From assembly GCA_903832325.1 (NCBI GenBank), contig CAILBC010000045.1, forward strand, positions 1 to 64,000: a stretch of DNA of 64,000 nucleotides, written 5' to 3'. Below are positions 45,185 through 53,174 of the stretch, one piece after another (the first letter of the stretch is position 1; every line of letters starts with the position of its first letter). The notes under the pieces are model-generated. The model was not told where the DNA came from and made no database searches. It saw only the letters and a list, made by a program, of their open reading frames with translations. Position numbers and translations under genes: made by a program. The DNA comes from an uncultured Sphingomonadales bacterium (GTDB lineage: Bacteria > Pseudomonadota > Alphaproteobacteria > Sphingomonadales > Sphingomonadaceae).

Positions 45185-45233
45185 TCGGGCATGATGTGCC
45201 GTTCGGAGTGCCCATGCGCTCTGAACGGCGCAA

Positions 45234-46040
45234 TCAGATCGCCTTGGTGTTGGGCGCCTTGGTGTTCATCAGCTTGTAGGCGCGCTGATACCATTCGCTG
45301 CCAGGATAGTTGTTGCCGAGCACGGCGGCCGACTTTTCGGCTTCCTGCGGCAGCCCGAGCGCCAGGTAGGATTCGACCAGGCGGAACAGCGCTTCGGGCA
45401 CGTGGCTGGTCTGCTGGTACTTGTCCACCACGGTGCGGAACCGGATCGTGCCTGCCAGCCATTTGCCGCTGTGTTCGTAAAAGCGGCCGACTTCCATTTC
45501 CTTGCCCGCCAGGTGGTCGTTGACCAGATCGATCTTCAGCTTGGCATCGGTGGCATATTGCGTGGCGGGATAGCGGCGGATCACTTCGGTCAGCGCATCA
45601 AGCGCCTGCTTGGTGTCCTTCTGATCGCGGCGCACATCGCTGATCTGTTCATAATAGCACAGCGCCACCAGGTAATAGGCATAAGGCGCGTCCTTGTTGC
45701 CGGGGTGCACCGACAGGAACCGCTGCGCCGCCTGAACCGACTTCGCATAATCGCGCGCCACGTAATAGCTGAACGCGCTCATCAATTGCGCGCGGCGGGC
45801 CCAGGGCGAATAGGGATGCTGGCGTTCGACTTCATCGAACAGCGCGGCCGACTGCTTGGCATCGCCGGCATCGAGCCGCTGCTTGGCAGTGATATACAGC
45901 GTATCGACGTCGCGCGCGACGTAGGCCACGTCCTTCTTTGGCTTGCCGCCGCCGCCACAACCGGCAAGGCCGATCGACAAAGTGGCCAGGGCGAGGATCG
46001 GAAGGCGCAGGGGATGGCGGCCAAGGGCTGTAAGCGTCAT
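45234..46040 (-). CDS. bamD: Outer-membrane protein assembly factor BamD
   Basis: A lipoprotein of the BAM complex that inserts beta-barrel proteins. It is 268 aa from 46040, with a signal peptide and lipobox LAGC (lipidated Cys28). Five TPR-like units follow (QRLDAGDAKQSAALFDEVERQHP, QLMSAFSYYVARDYAKSVQAAQRFL, YALVALCYYEQ-like YYLVALCYYEQISD). The C terminus NTKAPNTKAI comes from a 15-bp duplication at the stop. In related bacteria bamD usually precedes recN and ligA; here two plus-strand genes lie between. Confidence 0.95.
   Translation of the reverse strand: MTLTALGRHPLRLPILALATLSIGLAGCGGGGKPKKDVAYVARDVDTLYITAKQRLDAGDAKQSAALFDEVERQHPYSPWARRAQLMSAFSYYVARDYAKSVQAAQRFLSVHPGNKDAPYAYYLVALCYYEQISDVRRDQKDTKQALDALTEVIRRYPATQYATDAKLKIDLVNDHLAGKEMEVGRFYEHSGKWLAGTIRFRTVVDKYQQTSHVPEALFRLVESYLALGLPQEAEKSAAVLGNNYPGSEWYQRAYKLMNTKAPNTKAI
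45240..45269 (+). repeat. 15-bp duplication at the bamD stop
   Basis: CGCCTTGGTGTT is repeated with a 15-bp period, in frame, and encodes the NTKAP/NTKAI ending that finishes at the stop codon. Confidence 0.85.
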
Positions 46041-46141
46041 GGCGACCGTATAGCCAGCACCCTGCCGATCGCCAAGCAAAGTTGTTGGCCCGCGCATCGC
46101 ATTTTTGCCAAGGCCAGCACAGCTTGGTCGATGGCAGTGGC

Positions 46142-46585
46142 TCAGGCGGCGCCGGCTTCGGCAAAAGGCGGCTCAACCGCGATCGGATCGGCCAGCGTGA
46201 TGCGGTCGAGCATGGCGGCGGTTTCATCGCGCAGCATCAGCATCAGGCCGCGCAGCCGGCATTCCGCCTCTGGCAGGCAATTGGCGCAAGTTTCGTGCGC
46301 GTTGCGGCTGGCGCAGGGCACCAGCGCCAGGCTGCCGCGTGACAGGCGGATGATATCGCCATAACGGATGTCGACCGGCGGCAGCGCCAGTTCATAGCCG
46401 CCATCGCGCCCGCGATGCGACACGACAATGCCCTCGCGCGCCATTTCCGACAGGATGACGGTCAGAAACTTGCGCGGAATGTTCTGCGCTTCGGCAATGG
46501 TATCGAGCCGCACCGAACCCTGGCCAAATTTATCGGCCAGATGTTGCAGGGCGCGGAGCGTATAGCGCGTTTTCTGCGAGAGCAT
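46142..46585 (-). CDS. Rrf2-family transcriptional regulator
   Basis: A 147-residue DNA-binding regulator. The N-terminal winged helix is MLSQKTRYTLRALQHLAD, then TIAEAQNIPRKFLTVILSEM and GRDGGYELA. The C-terminal half has Cys91, Cys100, Cys103 and Cys109, a set likely to hold an iron-sulphur cluster, though the spacing (8, 2 and 5) is unlike IscR. It may therefore sense iron, nitric oxide or oxidative stress. It lies 63 bp downstream of the sugar transporter on the same strand. The targets are unknown. Confidence 0.88.
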   Translation of the reverse strand: MLSQKTRYTLRALQHLADKFGQGSVRLDTIAEAQNIPRKFLTVILSEMAREGIVVSHRGRDGGYELALPPVDIRYGDIIRLSRGSLALVPCASRNAHETCANCLPEAECRLRGLMLMLRDETAAMLDRITLADPIAVEPPFAEAGAA

Positions 46586-46648
46586 GGCGCAATTGTGGCG
46601 GTTTGCGCGCGCATGTCAACGCGCGCAAACCGAATTCAGACGATATCC

Positions 46649-47965
46649 TCAGGCCAGCGCGGCCACCGCAGGGTCTGCCTTGTGCCGGGCAAACAGCCCG
46701 AACCCGGCAATCACCAGATAGCAGACCGCCGGCAGGATCAGCGCGAATTCAAGGCTGCCCGACAAGTCGGCCAGCGATCCGGTCAGCGGCGGGATCACCG
46801 CGCCACCCACGATTGCCACGCAGATCACGCCCGAACCGTCCGCCGCGCGTTCCCCCAGCCCTTCGCAAGCCAGCGTGAAAATCGTCGGGAACATGATCGA
46901 ATTCATCAGCCCGATTGCCAGCAGGCTGCCCGCGGCGATCTGCCCGGTGGTCTGCGTGGTGATCACGATCAGGATGAGCGCGCCCGCCGCGTTGAACATC
47001 AGGACTTTGGCCGGATCGATTGCGCGCATCACCGCCGATCCGATGAACCGGCCGACCAGCGCGCCAAACCAGTAGATCGGGATCAACCCGCCCGCGGCCT
47101 GTTCACTCAGCCCCAGAACATGGCTCTGGCGCATGTAGTTGACGATCAGCGATCCGATCGCGACTTCGGCACCGACATAGAGAAAGATGCACAAGGCGCC
47201 ATAGCCGAAGCGCGGGCGCTGCAGCAGGTCAAAGCTTTTCAGCACCGCGCTGTGATCGTGATGTTCGCCCTTCAGCAGATTGCGGTTGTACCAGACCACA
47301 CCCGCCACGATCGCCAGAGCAGCCGCAAGGCCGAGATAGGAATGGACCACCGCGACCGTTTCCGCGCTGCGATAGGCATCGAGCGCCGCACCCGACAGAT
47401 CGCTGGCCTTTACCTTGGCGAGCGAGCCGAGCATCACGATCGAGCCGACAATCGGGAAAATGGTCGTGCCCAGCGAATTGAACGCCTGGGCAAAAGTCAG
47501 CCGGCTGCCTGCGGTTTTTGCGGGCCCGAGCAGCGAAATCAGCGGGTTGGCCACAACCTGCACAATCGTCACGCCGCTGGCCAGCACGAACAGCGCCAGC
47601 AGGAACAGCCCGAATGTGGCCGTGCCCGACGCCGGGATGAACAGCACGCAGCCGGCCATCATCGTCAACAGGCCGATTGCCGCGCCGCGCATATAGCCCA
47701 CGCGCTTCACGATTGCCGCGCCGGGGATGCCGATGATCGCATAAGCCGCGAAAAACGCGGTCTGGATCAGCATCGCCTCCATGTAATTGAGCGTGAACAG
47801 CTCCTTCAGCTTGGGAATGATCACGTCGTTGAGCGACGTGATGCCGCCAAAGATGAAGAACAGCGCCATGACGAACAGGCGCAGTTCCGGCGCATCGATA
47901 TGCCCGTCATCACCCCCGGCGGAATCGCGATTGGGGCTGGCGGCGGCAGAAGGCGCAAGTGCCAT
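46649..47965 (-). CDS. MFS sugar transporter, GluP/FucP family
   Basis: A 438-residue transporter with twelve predicted membrane helices. The start at 47965 has AGAGGA. LRLFVMALFFIFGGITSLNDVIIPKLKE is spread over the first helix and loop and is typical of the fucose/glucose-galactose proton symporters. FFAAYAIIGIPGAAIVKRVGY and ANPLISLLGPAKTAGSRLTFAQAFNSLGT carry further family motifs. The sugar is uncertain. A CATACGTATG palindrome 85 bp upstream may be its operator. No catabolic gene is adjacent. Confidence 0.9.
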   Translation of the reverse strand: MALAPSAAASPNRDSAGGDDGHIDAPELRLFVMALFFIFGGITSLNDVIIPKLKELFTLNYMEAMLIQTAFFAAYAIIGIPGAAIVKRVGYMRGAAIGLLTMMAGCVLFIPASGTATFGLFLLALFVLASGVTIVQVVANPLISLLGPAKTAGSRLTFAQAFNSLGTTIFPIVGSIVMLGSLAKVKASDLSGAALDAYRSAETVAVVHSYLGLAAALAIVAGVVWYNRNLLKGEHHDHSAVLKSFDLLQRPRFGYGALCIFLYVGAEVAIGSLIVNYMRQSHVLGLSEQAAGGLIPIYWFGALVGRFIGSAVMRAIDPAKVLMFNAAGALILIVITTQTTGQIAAGSLLAIGLMNSIMFPTIFTLACEGLGERAADGSGVICVAIVGGAVIPPLTGSLADLSGSLEFALILPAVCYLVIAGFGLFARHKADPAVAALA

Positions 47966-48049
47966 GGGTATCCTCTCTGATCGTGACGTCATTGCGGCGT
48001 TCGGATTTCACCAAACGGATTGGGCGAGCGATACGACGATGTCCAACCG

Positions 48050-48059
48050 CATACGTATG
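48050..48059. promoter_or_regulatory. Candidate sugar-regulator operator
   Basis: CATACGTATG is a perfect 10-bp palindrome with a central CG, 85 bp upstream of the transporter start. Such sites are typical of LacI- or GntR-type regulators; no such regulator is encoded in the window. Confidence 0.3.
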
Positions 48060-48188
48060 GGCCCGGGCGACAGGCATGGCCGAATCCGCCGGAGTTTCAT
48101 GATCGCGCGTCCCCTCGCCGGTTTCGGCAGGATGTGGACTGTGCCGGGTGGTGCTGTCAACGCCGGCCGAGGTCAGGAGTTCGCGTTC

Positions 48189-48220
48189 CGATCCTGCCCC
48201 CGATCCTGCCCCCGATCCTG
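48189..48220 (+). repeat. 12-bp repeat, about 2.7 copies, at the cytochrome c stop
   Basis: CGATCCTGCCCC, CGATCCTGCCCC and CGATCCTG follow head to tail (one spare C between) and end exactly at the stop codon of the cytochrome gene. Confidence 0.88.
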
Positions 48221-48613
48221 TCAGTGCGTGGCGGTTTGCAGCCAGGCGATCAGATCGGCGCGGTCTTTCGCATCGGGCAGGCCGGCAAAGGCCATCTGCG
48301 TGCCCGGAACAAAGCGCGTCGGGCTGGCGATATAGGCATCGAGATTGGCCGGGGACCACACCAGATCGGCCCCGCGCAGCGCCGGGGAATAGGCATAGCC
48401 GGCAATCGCCCCCGCCTTGCGCCCGACAATGCCTTTCAGACTGGGGCCGAGCACCGTGGCGCCGGTGTTGAGATCGTGGCACGCGGCGCAGCGCGCAAAG
48501 ACCTGGCGGCCATGCGAAGAATCACCCGCCGGCGCGGCCTTCGCAGGGGCGGCACCATTGCCCGCCAGCAGCAGCAGGGTCAGAAAAGCCGGAACAATCG
48601 CAACAGGCTTCAT
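48221..48613 (-). CDS. Small c-type cytochrome, periplasmic
   Basis: A 130-residue cytochrome c of the mitochondrial/c2 class. It has a signal peptide (AIVPAFLTLLLLAGNGAAPAKA) and one haem site CAACH at residues 42-46. GPSLKGIVGRKAG follows, and the axial methionine is probably in GTQMAFAGL near residue 105. It likely carries electrons to a terminal oxidase or peroxidase. It stands between the sugar transporter and the HerA-like gene with no obvious partner. Confidence 0.94.
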   Translation of the reverse strand: MKPVAIVPAFLTLLLLAGNGAAPAKAAPAGDSSHGRQVFARCAACHDLNTGATVLGPSLKGIVGRKAGAIAGYAYSPALRGADLVWSPANLDAYIASPTRFVPGTQMAFAGLPDAKDRADLIAWLQTATH

Positions 48614-48685
48614 CGACGATACCCCTTGTGGCGCACGACAGTGCACCCGCATCAGCCATACCCGGGCAACGCTGTCGAGGGCCTG

Positions 48686-48726
48686 AATGCCTGAGGACAT
48701 GATCTTGAGCCATGTCATCAGGCATT
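48686..48726. other. Long imperfect hairpin upstream of the cytochrome gene
   Basis: AATGCCTGAGGACATG and CATGTCATCAGGCATT pair over 16 bp with one mismatch around a 9-nt loop. It lies immediately beside copy B of the dispersed repeat and may be part of the same element. Confidence 0.7.
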
Positions 48727-48728
48727 AA

Positions 48729-48809
48729 GCCCGCGCGGCGCTTGCGCGTTGCTGATGACTTTGTTGAAGCCTGCTTCAACCTGAAGTCATCACGCCCTGA
48801 CACGCCGGG
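48729..48809. repeat. Dispersed intergenic repeat, copy B (complete hairpin)
   Basis: This matches 27083-27144 but keeps the centre: GATGACTT, then TTGAAG-CCTG-CTTCAA, then AAGTCATC, forming a nested stem-loop. It behaves like a repetitive extragenic palindrome. Confidence 0.75.
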
Positions 48810-48840
48810 TCAACCGGGCTGGGTCAACCGGGCTGGGTCA
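48807..48840 (+). repeat. 14-bp repeat, about 2.4 copies, at the HerA-like stop
   Basis: GGGTCAACCGGGCT occurs twice followed by GGGTCA. The stop codon of the ATPase gene lies within the second copy. Confidence 0.9.
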
Positions 48841-50287
48841 GCAGGCCCAGCGCCGGAATACCCACCGAGCGGCGCCCGCCATAATCGGTGCGCACCACGA
48901 TCAGGCCCTGCCGCTCCAGGTGATCGAGCAGCCGGCGAATCCGGCCCGGTGATCGCGTGCCATAGACGGTGGCCAGCCGGTCATCATCGGGGCAGGCAGC
49001 GCCCGCGTCGGCGGCCACCGCCAGCACCAGAAACGGCGCAAGCAGATCATCGGGCACATCACCGGTCAGCGCGATGATATGGCGCCATTGCGGCGCGGCA
49101 TCATCGCAAATGCCCGCGACCGCCATGGCAAACCGGCGGCGGAAGGCGGCCAGATCGATCGTGCCCGGGGCAATCCGCGCCATGCGGCAGCGCACCGTGA
49201 AATCCTGATAGAGCTGCGCCGGGGCCTGAAACGTGCAATCAGGCTCTGCCGCCATTTCGCCCAGGATCGCGGCAATCGTGGCGGCATCCTCTTCGGCGGC
49301 AAACAGGCTGGGTTCGGGCTTTGGCTCCACCGTTTCGGCCAGCGGCTGGCCTTCGGCAATGCGTTCGATCAGCGCAGCCGCATCCGGCGCCTCGGGCTCG
49401 TCCAGCGGCAGCGCGCGCGCCGGGCGATCATCGGGATCGGGCGCGTGGAGCAGCGTTTCCATCGCGCCGCCGGCCATGTCGGGCAAAGGCATCAGCCCCT
49501 GGATCACATTGCGCGCGCGCGTTTCCACATCGGCAATGCGCACCGCCACCGGGCGCCGCGCGATGGCCGGGCCCAGCCCCAGGAAATGGCCGCGTTCCAG
49601 ATCGCGGATCGCTTCGGCCTGGCGCCGTTCCATGCCCAGCAGATCGGCCGCGCGCGCCATGTCGATATCGAGGAACGTGCGCCCCATCAGAAAATTCGAC
49701 GCTTCGGCGGCCACGTTCTTGGCCAGTTTCGCCAGGCGCTGCGTCGCGATCACCCCGGCCAGCCCGCGTTTGCGCCCGCGGCACATCAGATTGGTCATCG
49801 CGCCGAGCGACAGGCGGCGCACATCGTCGGACACATCGCCCGCGGCGGCGGGGGCAAACATCTGCGCCTCGTCCACCACCACCAGCACGGGGTACCATTC
49901 ATCGCGCGGGGCATCGAACAGCGCGCCCAGAAACACCGCCGCACAGCGCATCTGCGCCTCGAGATCGAGCCCGTCGAGCGCAAGCACGACCGAGGCGCGG
50001 TGGCTGCGGATGCGCGCGCCGATCCGCGCGATTTCCGCCGGATCATAGGCCGCGCCATCGATCACCACATGGCCGAACCGGTCGGACAGGGTCACGAAAT
50101 CGCCTTCGGGATCGATCACCACCTGCTGCACCAGTTGCGCGCTCTGTTCGAGCAGGCGGCGCAGCAGATGCGACTTGCCGGACCCGGAATTGCCCTGCAC
50201 CAGCAGGCGGGTCGCCAGAAGTTCCTCGATATCGATCCGCACCGGACTGCCCGTGGGGCCGGTCCCGATGACTATGCTCGCGCTCAC
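48824..50287 (-). CDS. HerA-like ATPase with possible C-terminal winged-helix domain
   Basis: A 487-residue protein starting at GTG 50287. Walker A is GNSGSGKSHLL (Lys38), Walker B VLVVVDEAQMF near residue 150, then RGRKRGLAGVIATQRLAKLAKNV, the DUF87/HerA pattern of hexameric DNA translocases. After residue 330 the sequence is acidic and variable. The last 65 residues (DRLATVYGTRSPGRIRRLLDHL, then GLIVVRTDYGG) look like a winged helix. No NurA nuclease or known defence partner is adjacent. The role is unknown; DNA handling is inferred. Confidence 0.83.
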   Translation of the reverse strand: MSASIVIGTGPTGSPVRIDIEELLATRLLVQGNSGSGKSHLLRRLLEQSAQLVQQVVIDPEGDFVTLSDRFGHVVIDGAAYDPAEIARIGARIRSHRASVVLALDGLDLEAQMRCAAVFLGALFDAPRDEWYPVLVVVDEAQMFAPAAAGDVSDDVRRLSLGAMTNLMCRGRKRGLAGVIATQRLAKLAKNVAAEASNFLMGRTFLDIDMARAADLLGMERRQAEAIRDLERGHFLGLGPAIARRPVAVRIADVETRARNVIQGLMPLPDMAGGAMETLLHAPDPDDRPARALPLDEPEAPDAAALIERIAEGQPLAETVEPKPEPSLFAAEEDAATIAAILGEMAAEPDCTFQAPAQLYQDFTVRCRMARIAPGTIDLAAFRRRFAMAVAGICDDAAPQWRHIIALTGDVPDDLLAPFLVLAVAADAGAACPDDDRLATVYGTRSPGRIRRLLDHLERQGLIVVRTDYGGRRSVGIPALGLLTQPG

Positions 50288-50394
50288 GCAGTGCGCTTTA
50301 CCGTGCGGGCAGAGGGCAGCAAGCCCCCTGCCCCGCACTATCCCCGATCCCGCGCCGGCCACTGCAAAAAAGACGCAGGCCCGGTCCGGTCATG

Positions 50395-50422
50395 TGCCGG
50401 TGATCAACTGCCGGTGATCAAT
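50395..50422 (+). repeat. 14-bp duplication at the ahpF stop
   Basis: TGCCGGTGATCAAC is followed by TGCCGGTGATCAAT (13 of 14 identical). The ahpF stop codon lies in the second copy. Confidence 0.9.
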
Positions 50423-51989
50423 TGCGGATCAGGTAATCAAACGCGGAAAGCGCCGCCTTGCTGCCTTCACCCATGGCGATCACGATCTGCTTGTAGGGCA
50501 CGGTGGTCGCATCGCCCGCGGCAAACACGCCATGGACATCGGTTTCCCCGCGCGCGTCGATCTCGATTTCGCCGCGATTGCTCAGCGCGATCGCGCCTTT
50601 CAGCCATTCGGTGTTGGGCACCAGGCCGATCTGCACGAAAATGCCATCCAGATGGACGGTATGGTCTTCGCCACTGGCGCGGTCGCGATAGGTAAGGCCC
50701 GTGACTTTGCTGCCATCGCCCAGCACTTCGGTGGTCATTGCCGAAGTGATGATGGTCACATTGGGCAGGCTGCGCAGCTTTTTCTGCAGCACCGCATCGG
50801 CGCGCAGCGCGGTGTCGAATTCGATCAGCGTGACATGGCCGACGATCCCGGCCAGATCGATTGCCGCCTCGACGCCCGAATTGCCGCCGCCGATCACCGC
50901 CGTGCGCTTGCCCTTGAACAAGGGACCGTCGCAATGCGGGCAATAGGCAACGCCGCGGTTGCGGTATTCGTCTTCGCCCGGCACGCCGATCTGGCGCCAG
51001 CGCGCGCCGGTCGACAGGATCACGGTGCGGGCGCGCAGGCTGGCGCCGCTTTCCAGCTCGATCGTGGCAAGGCCGTCGCCATTGGCAGGCCGGAACGCCA
51101 CGGCCTTTTGCGCGTTCATCACGTCGACTTCATAATCGCGCACGTGCTGTTCCAGATGCGCGACCAGCTTTGGCCCTTCGGTATGCGGCACCGAAATGAA
51201 ATTTTCGATGCCCATGGTATCAAGCACTTGCCCGCCAAAGCGTTCGGCCACGACCCCGGTGCGGATGCCCTTGCGCGCGGCATAGATCGCCGCCGCGGCG
51301 CCCGCCGGGCCGCCGCCGACCACCAGCACATCAAACGGCGCCTTGGCCGCGATCTTTTCCGCGGCGCGCGCGACCGATCCGGTATCAAGCTTCGCCACGA
51401 TCTGCGCCAGATCCATGCGCCCCTGGCCAAACGGTTCACCGTTCAGAAACACGGTCGGCACGGCCATGATCTTGCGCCGTTCAACTTCGTCCTGGAACAG
51501 CGCGCCATCGATCGCCACGTGGGTCGCGTTCGGATTGAGCGCGGCAATCATGTTCAGCGCCTGCACCACATCGGGGCAATTCTGGCACGACAGCGAAAAG
51601 AACGTTTCGAAATGCAGCGGGCCATCCAGCGCGCGCGCCTGGTCGAGCAGTTCGGCATCTTCCTTGGGCGGGTGCCCGCCGACATGGAGCAGCGCCAGGA
51701 TCAGCGAAGTGAATTCGTGCCCCATCGGCAGCCCGGCAAACACCGCCTCGGCACGCGGGTGGCCCGCTTCATCGAAATCGGCGCGGATGGCAAAGCTGGG
51801 GCGGCGGGCATCGGTGCCATCGAACCGCGCAGAGACTTTGTCGGACAGCACGGCGATTTCTTCGACCAGGGCGCGCGTGTCGGCGGATTTGGCATCGTCA
51901 CCCAGGCTCGCAACCAGCTCGATCGGCCGGCGCAGGTTGCCAAGATAGGCCTTCAACTGGGCAGTGGTGGCGGCATCGAGCATGGGCAT
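50418..51989 (-). CDS. ahpF: Alkyl hydroperoxide reductase subunit F
   Basis: The NADH-dependent flavoprotein that reduces AhpC. It is 523 aa. The N-terminal double thioredoxin-like domain carries CQNCPD near residue 135. The FAD domain begins VLVVGGGPAGAAAAIYAARKG near residue 215, the redox CxxC is YCPHCDGP near residue 350, and the NADH motif AVIGGGNSGVEAAIDLAG follows. VFAAGDATTVPYKQIVIAMGEG is at the C terminus. It lies 287 bp downstream of ahpC on the same strand, with a strong hairpin between. Confidence 0.96.
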   Translation of the reverse strand: MPMLDAATTAQLKAYLGNLRRPIELVASLGDDAKSADTRALVEEIAVLSDKVSARFDGTDARRPSFAIRADFDEAGHPRAEAVFAGLPMGHEFTSLILALLHVGGHPPKEDAELLDQARALDGPLHFETFFSLSCQNCPDVVQALNMIAALNPNATHVAIDGALFQDEVERRKIMAVPTVFLNGEPFGQGRMDLAQIVAKLDTGSVARAAEKIAAKAPFDVLVVGGGPAGAAAAIYAARKGIRTGVVAERFGGQVLDTMGIENFISVPHTEGPKLVAHLEQHVRDYEVDVMNAQKAVAFRPANGDGLATIELESGASLRARTVILSTGARWRQIGVPGEDEYRNRGVAYCPHCDGPLFKGKRTAVIGGGNSGVEAAIDLAGIVGHVTLIEFDTALRADAVLQKKLRSLPNVTIITSAMTTEVLGDGSKVTGLTYRDRASGEDHTVHLDGIFVQIGLVPNTEWLKGAIALSNRGEIEIDARGETDVHGVFAAGDATTVPYKQIVIAMGEGSKAALSAFDYLIRN

Positions 51990-52219
51990 GGCGATTACTC
52001 TTGGGTGTGGAGGGAATGGGGGACTTGCCTTGCGCCCTCCCCCTCAGGGAAAGGGCAGGATGGGCGTGTCCAGCGTTGGAACGGTGTGCGTTTTCCGGGC
52101 GCCGGACATCCCTCCTGAACCCCTCGCCTGAGGGGCGGGGCACATTCGGACGAAGGCGATTACCGGTATGAAAAAGAGGTGCCGGCGGTGGCCAGGGGAC
52201 AGGGCCACCGCCCGGCAGG

Positions 52220-52260
52220 CCCGGACCGTTCGCAATCGGGGGGGGAGCGAACGGTCCGGG
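52220..52260. terminator. Strong hairpin between ahpC and ahpF
   Basis: CCCGGACCGTTCGC and GCGAACGGTCCGGG form a perfect 14-bp stem with a 13-nt loop, 16 bp after the ahpC stop. There is no T-tract, so it may attenuate ahpF or protect the ahpC message. Confidence 0.75.
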
Positions 52261-52276
52261 AAGGGTCAGGGCAAAA

Positions 52277-52837
52277 TCAGATCTTGCCAACAAGGTCGAT
52301 CGACGGAGCCAGCGTGGCTTCGCCTTCTTCCCACTTGGCGGGGCAGACTTCGCCGGGATGGGCGCGGCCATACTGCGCGGCCTTGATCTTGCGCACCAGT
52401 TCGGCGGCATTGCGGCCCACGCCTTCGGGATTGATTTCGACCAACTGGATCGTGCCGTCGGGATCAACGACAAAAGTGCCACGGTCGGCCAGGCCGGAAT
52501 CGCGCAGGATGTCGAAATTCTTCGACAGCGTGTGGTTCTGGTCACCGACGAGGTAATAGTTGATCTTGCCGATCGCCGGGCTGCTGTCATGCCAGGCCTT
52601 GTGGCTGAAATGGGTATCGGTCGACACGCCGAACACTTCGACGCCCATCGCCTGCAGCTCGGCATACTTGTCGGCCAGGTCTTCCAGCTCGGTCGGGCAC
52701 ACAAAGGTGAAATCGGCCGGGTAGAAGAAGAACACGGCCCACTTTCCGGCGATGTCCGCTTCGGTCAGGTCGACAAACTTGCCCTGATAATAGGCGGTGT
52801 TTGCAAACGGCTTGATGGTGCTGCCAACAATCGACAT
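52277..52837 (-). CDS. ahpC: Alkyl hydroperoxide reductase subunit C (peroxiredoxin)
   Basis: A typical 2-Cys peroxiredoxin that removes hydrogen peroxide and organic peroxides. It is 186 aa with peroxidatic Cys47 in DFTFVCPTE and resolving Cys165 in HPGEVCPAKW. GVEVFGVSTDTHFSHKAWH and GLADRGTFVVDPDG are also conserved. AAGGA lies upstream of the start. It is transcribed before ahpF. A LysR-type dyad about 110 bp upstream may be an OxyR site. Confidence 0.97.
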   Translation of the reverse strand: MSIVGSTIKPFANTAYYQGKFVDLTEADIAGKWAVFFFYPADFTFVCPTELEDLADKYAELQAMGVEVFGVSTDTHFSHKAWHDSSPAIGKINYYLVGDQNHTLSKNFDILRDSGLADRGTFVVDPDGTIQLVEINPEGVGRNAAELVRKIKAAQYGRAHPGEVCPAKWEEGEATLAPSIDLVGKI

Positions 52838-52942
52838 GGTCTGTTACGTCCTTGAATGATGCCCCGGCGGGGCCGTGGTAAAAACGGTGTGAGCGAGAGG
52901 TAGGCGTTGCCTTCCCGCTTTTCCAATGATCAATTCCGCCCA

Positions 52943-52967
52943 TATTGATTTAGTTTTTCGATCAATA
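52943..52967. promoter_or_regulatory. Candidate LysR-type (OxyR) site upstream of ahpC
   Basis: TATTGAT and ATCAATA form a perfect 7-bp inverted repeat separated by 11 bp, containing the T-N11-A pattern of LysR-type regulators; another ATCAAT half-site lies at 52929. OxyR control of ahpC is well known in bacteria. This site is inferred. Confidence 0.4.
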
Positions 52968-53135
52968 GACGTTATGCCCCTATCGCCTGCTGGTCCGGAA
53001 GATCGCTGGCACACTATTTCGCCGGCATTGCGCCAATGCGACAGGCGCACCGCACCAAATTTGCAAAAAATGCAATCGAGCTGCCCAAAGTTGCACTTGA
53101 AAGCCGGGCGCTCTCCCCCCATTTCCCCTTAAACA

Positions 53136-53149
53136 GAACGAATGCGTTC
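53136..53149. promoter_or_regulatory. Candidate TetR operator upstream of emrA
   Basis: GAACG-AATG-CGTTC is a perfect 5-bp dyad, flanked by AAACA and CATTT, 25 bp before the emrA start. The adjoining CGTTCCATTTAT recurs as CGTTCCGTTTAT at 57417, next to the tetR side of the operon. Confidence 0.45.
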
Positions 53150-53174
53150 CATTTATTCCGCAGCAGGACCCGCC

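Larger units (their letters stand above)
52838..53174. other. Divergent intergenic region between ahpC and emrA
   Basis: A 337-bp stretch with no credible gene. It is locally AT-rich near 52940-52970. It holds a TATTGAT-N11-ATCAATA dyad on the ahpC side and a GAACG-N4-CGTTC dyad on the emrA side. Confidence 0.7.

Noticed and set aside
52117..52136. Hairpin CCCCTCGCCTGAGGGG between ahpC and ahpF
   Set aside because: It is a short stem in a GC-rich spacer without a T-tract; the longer hairpin at 52220 is a much better candidate for a function.
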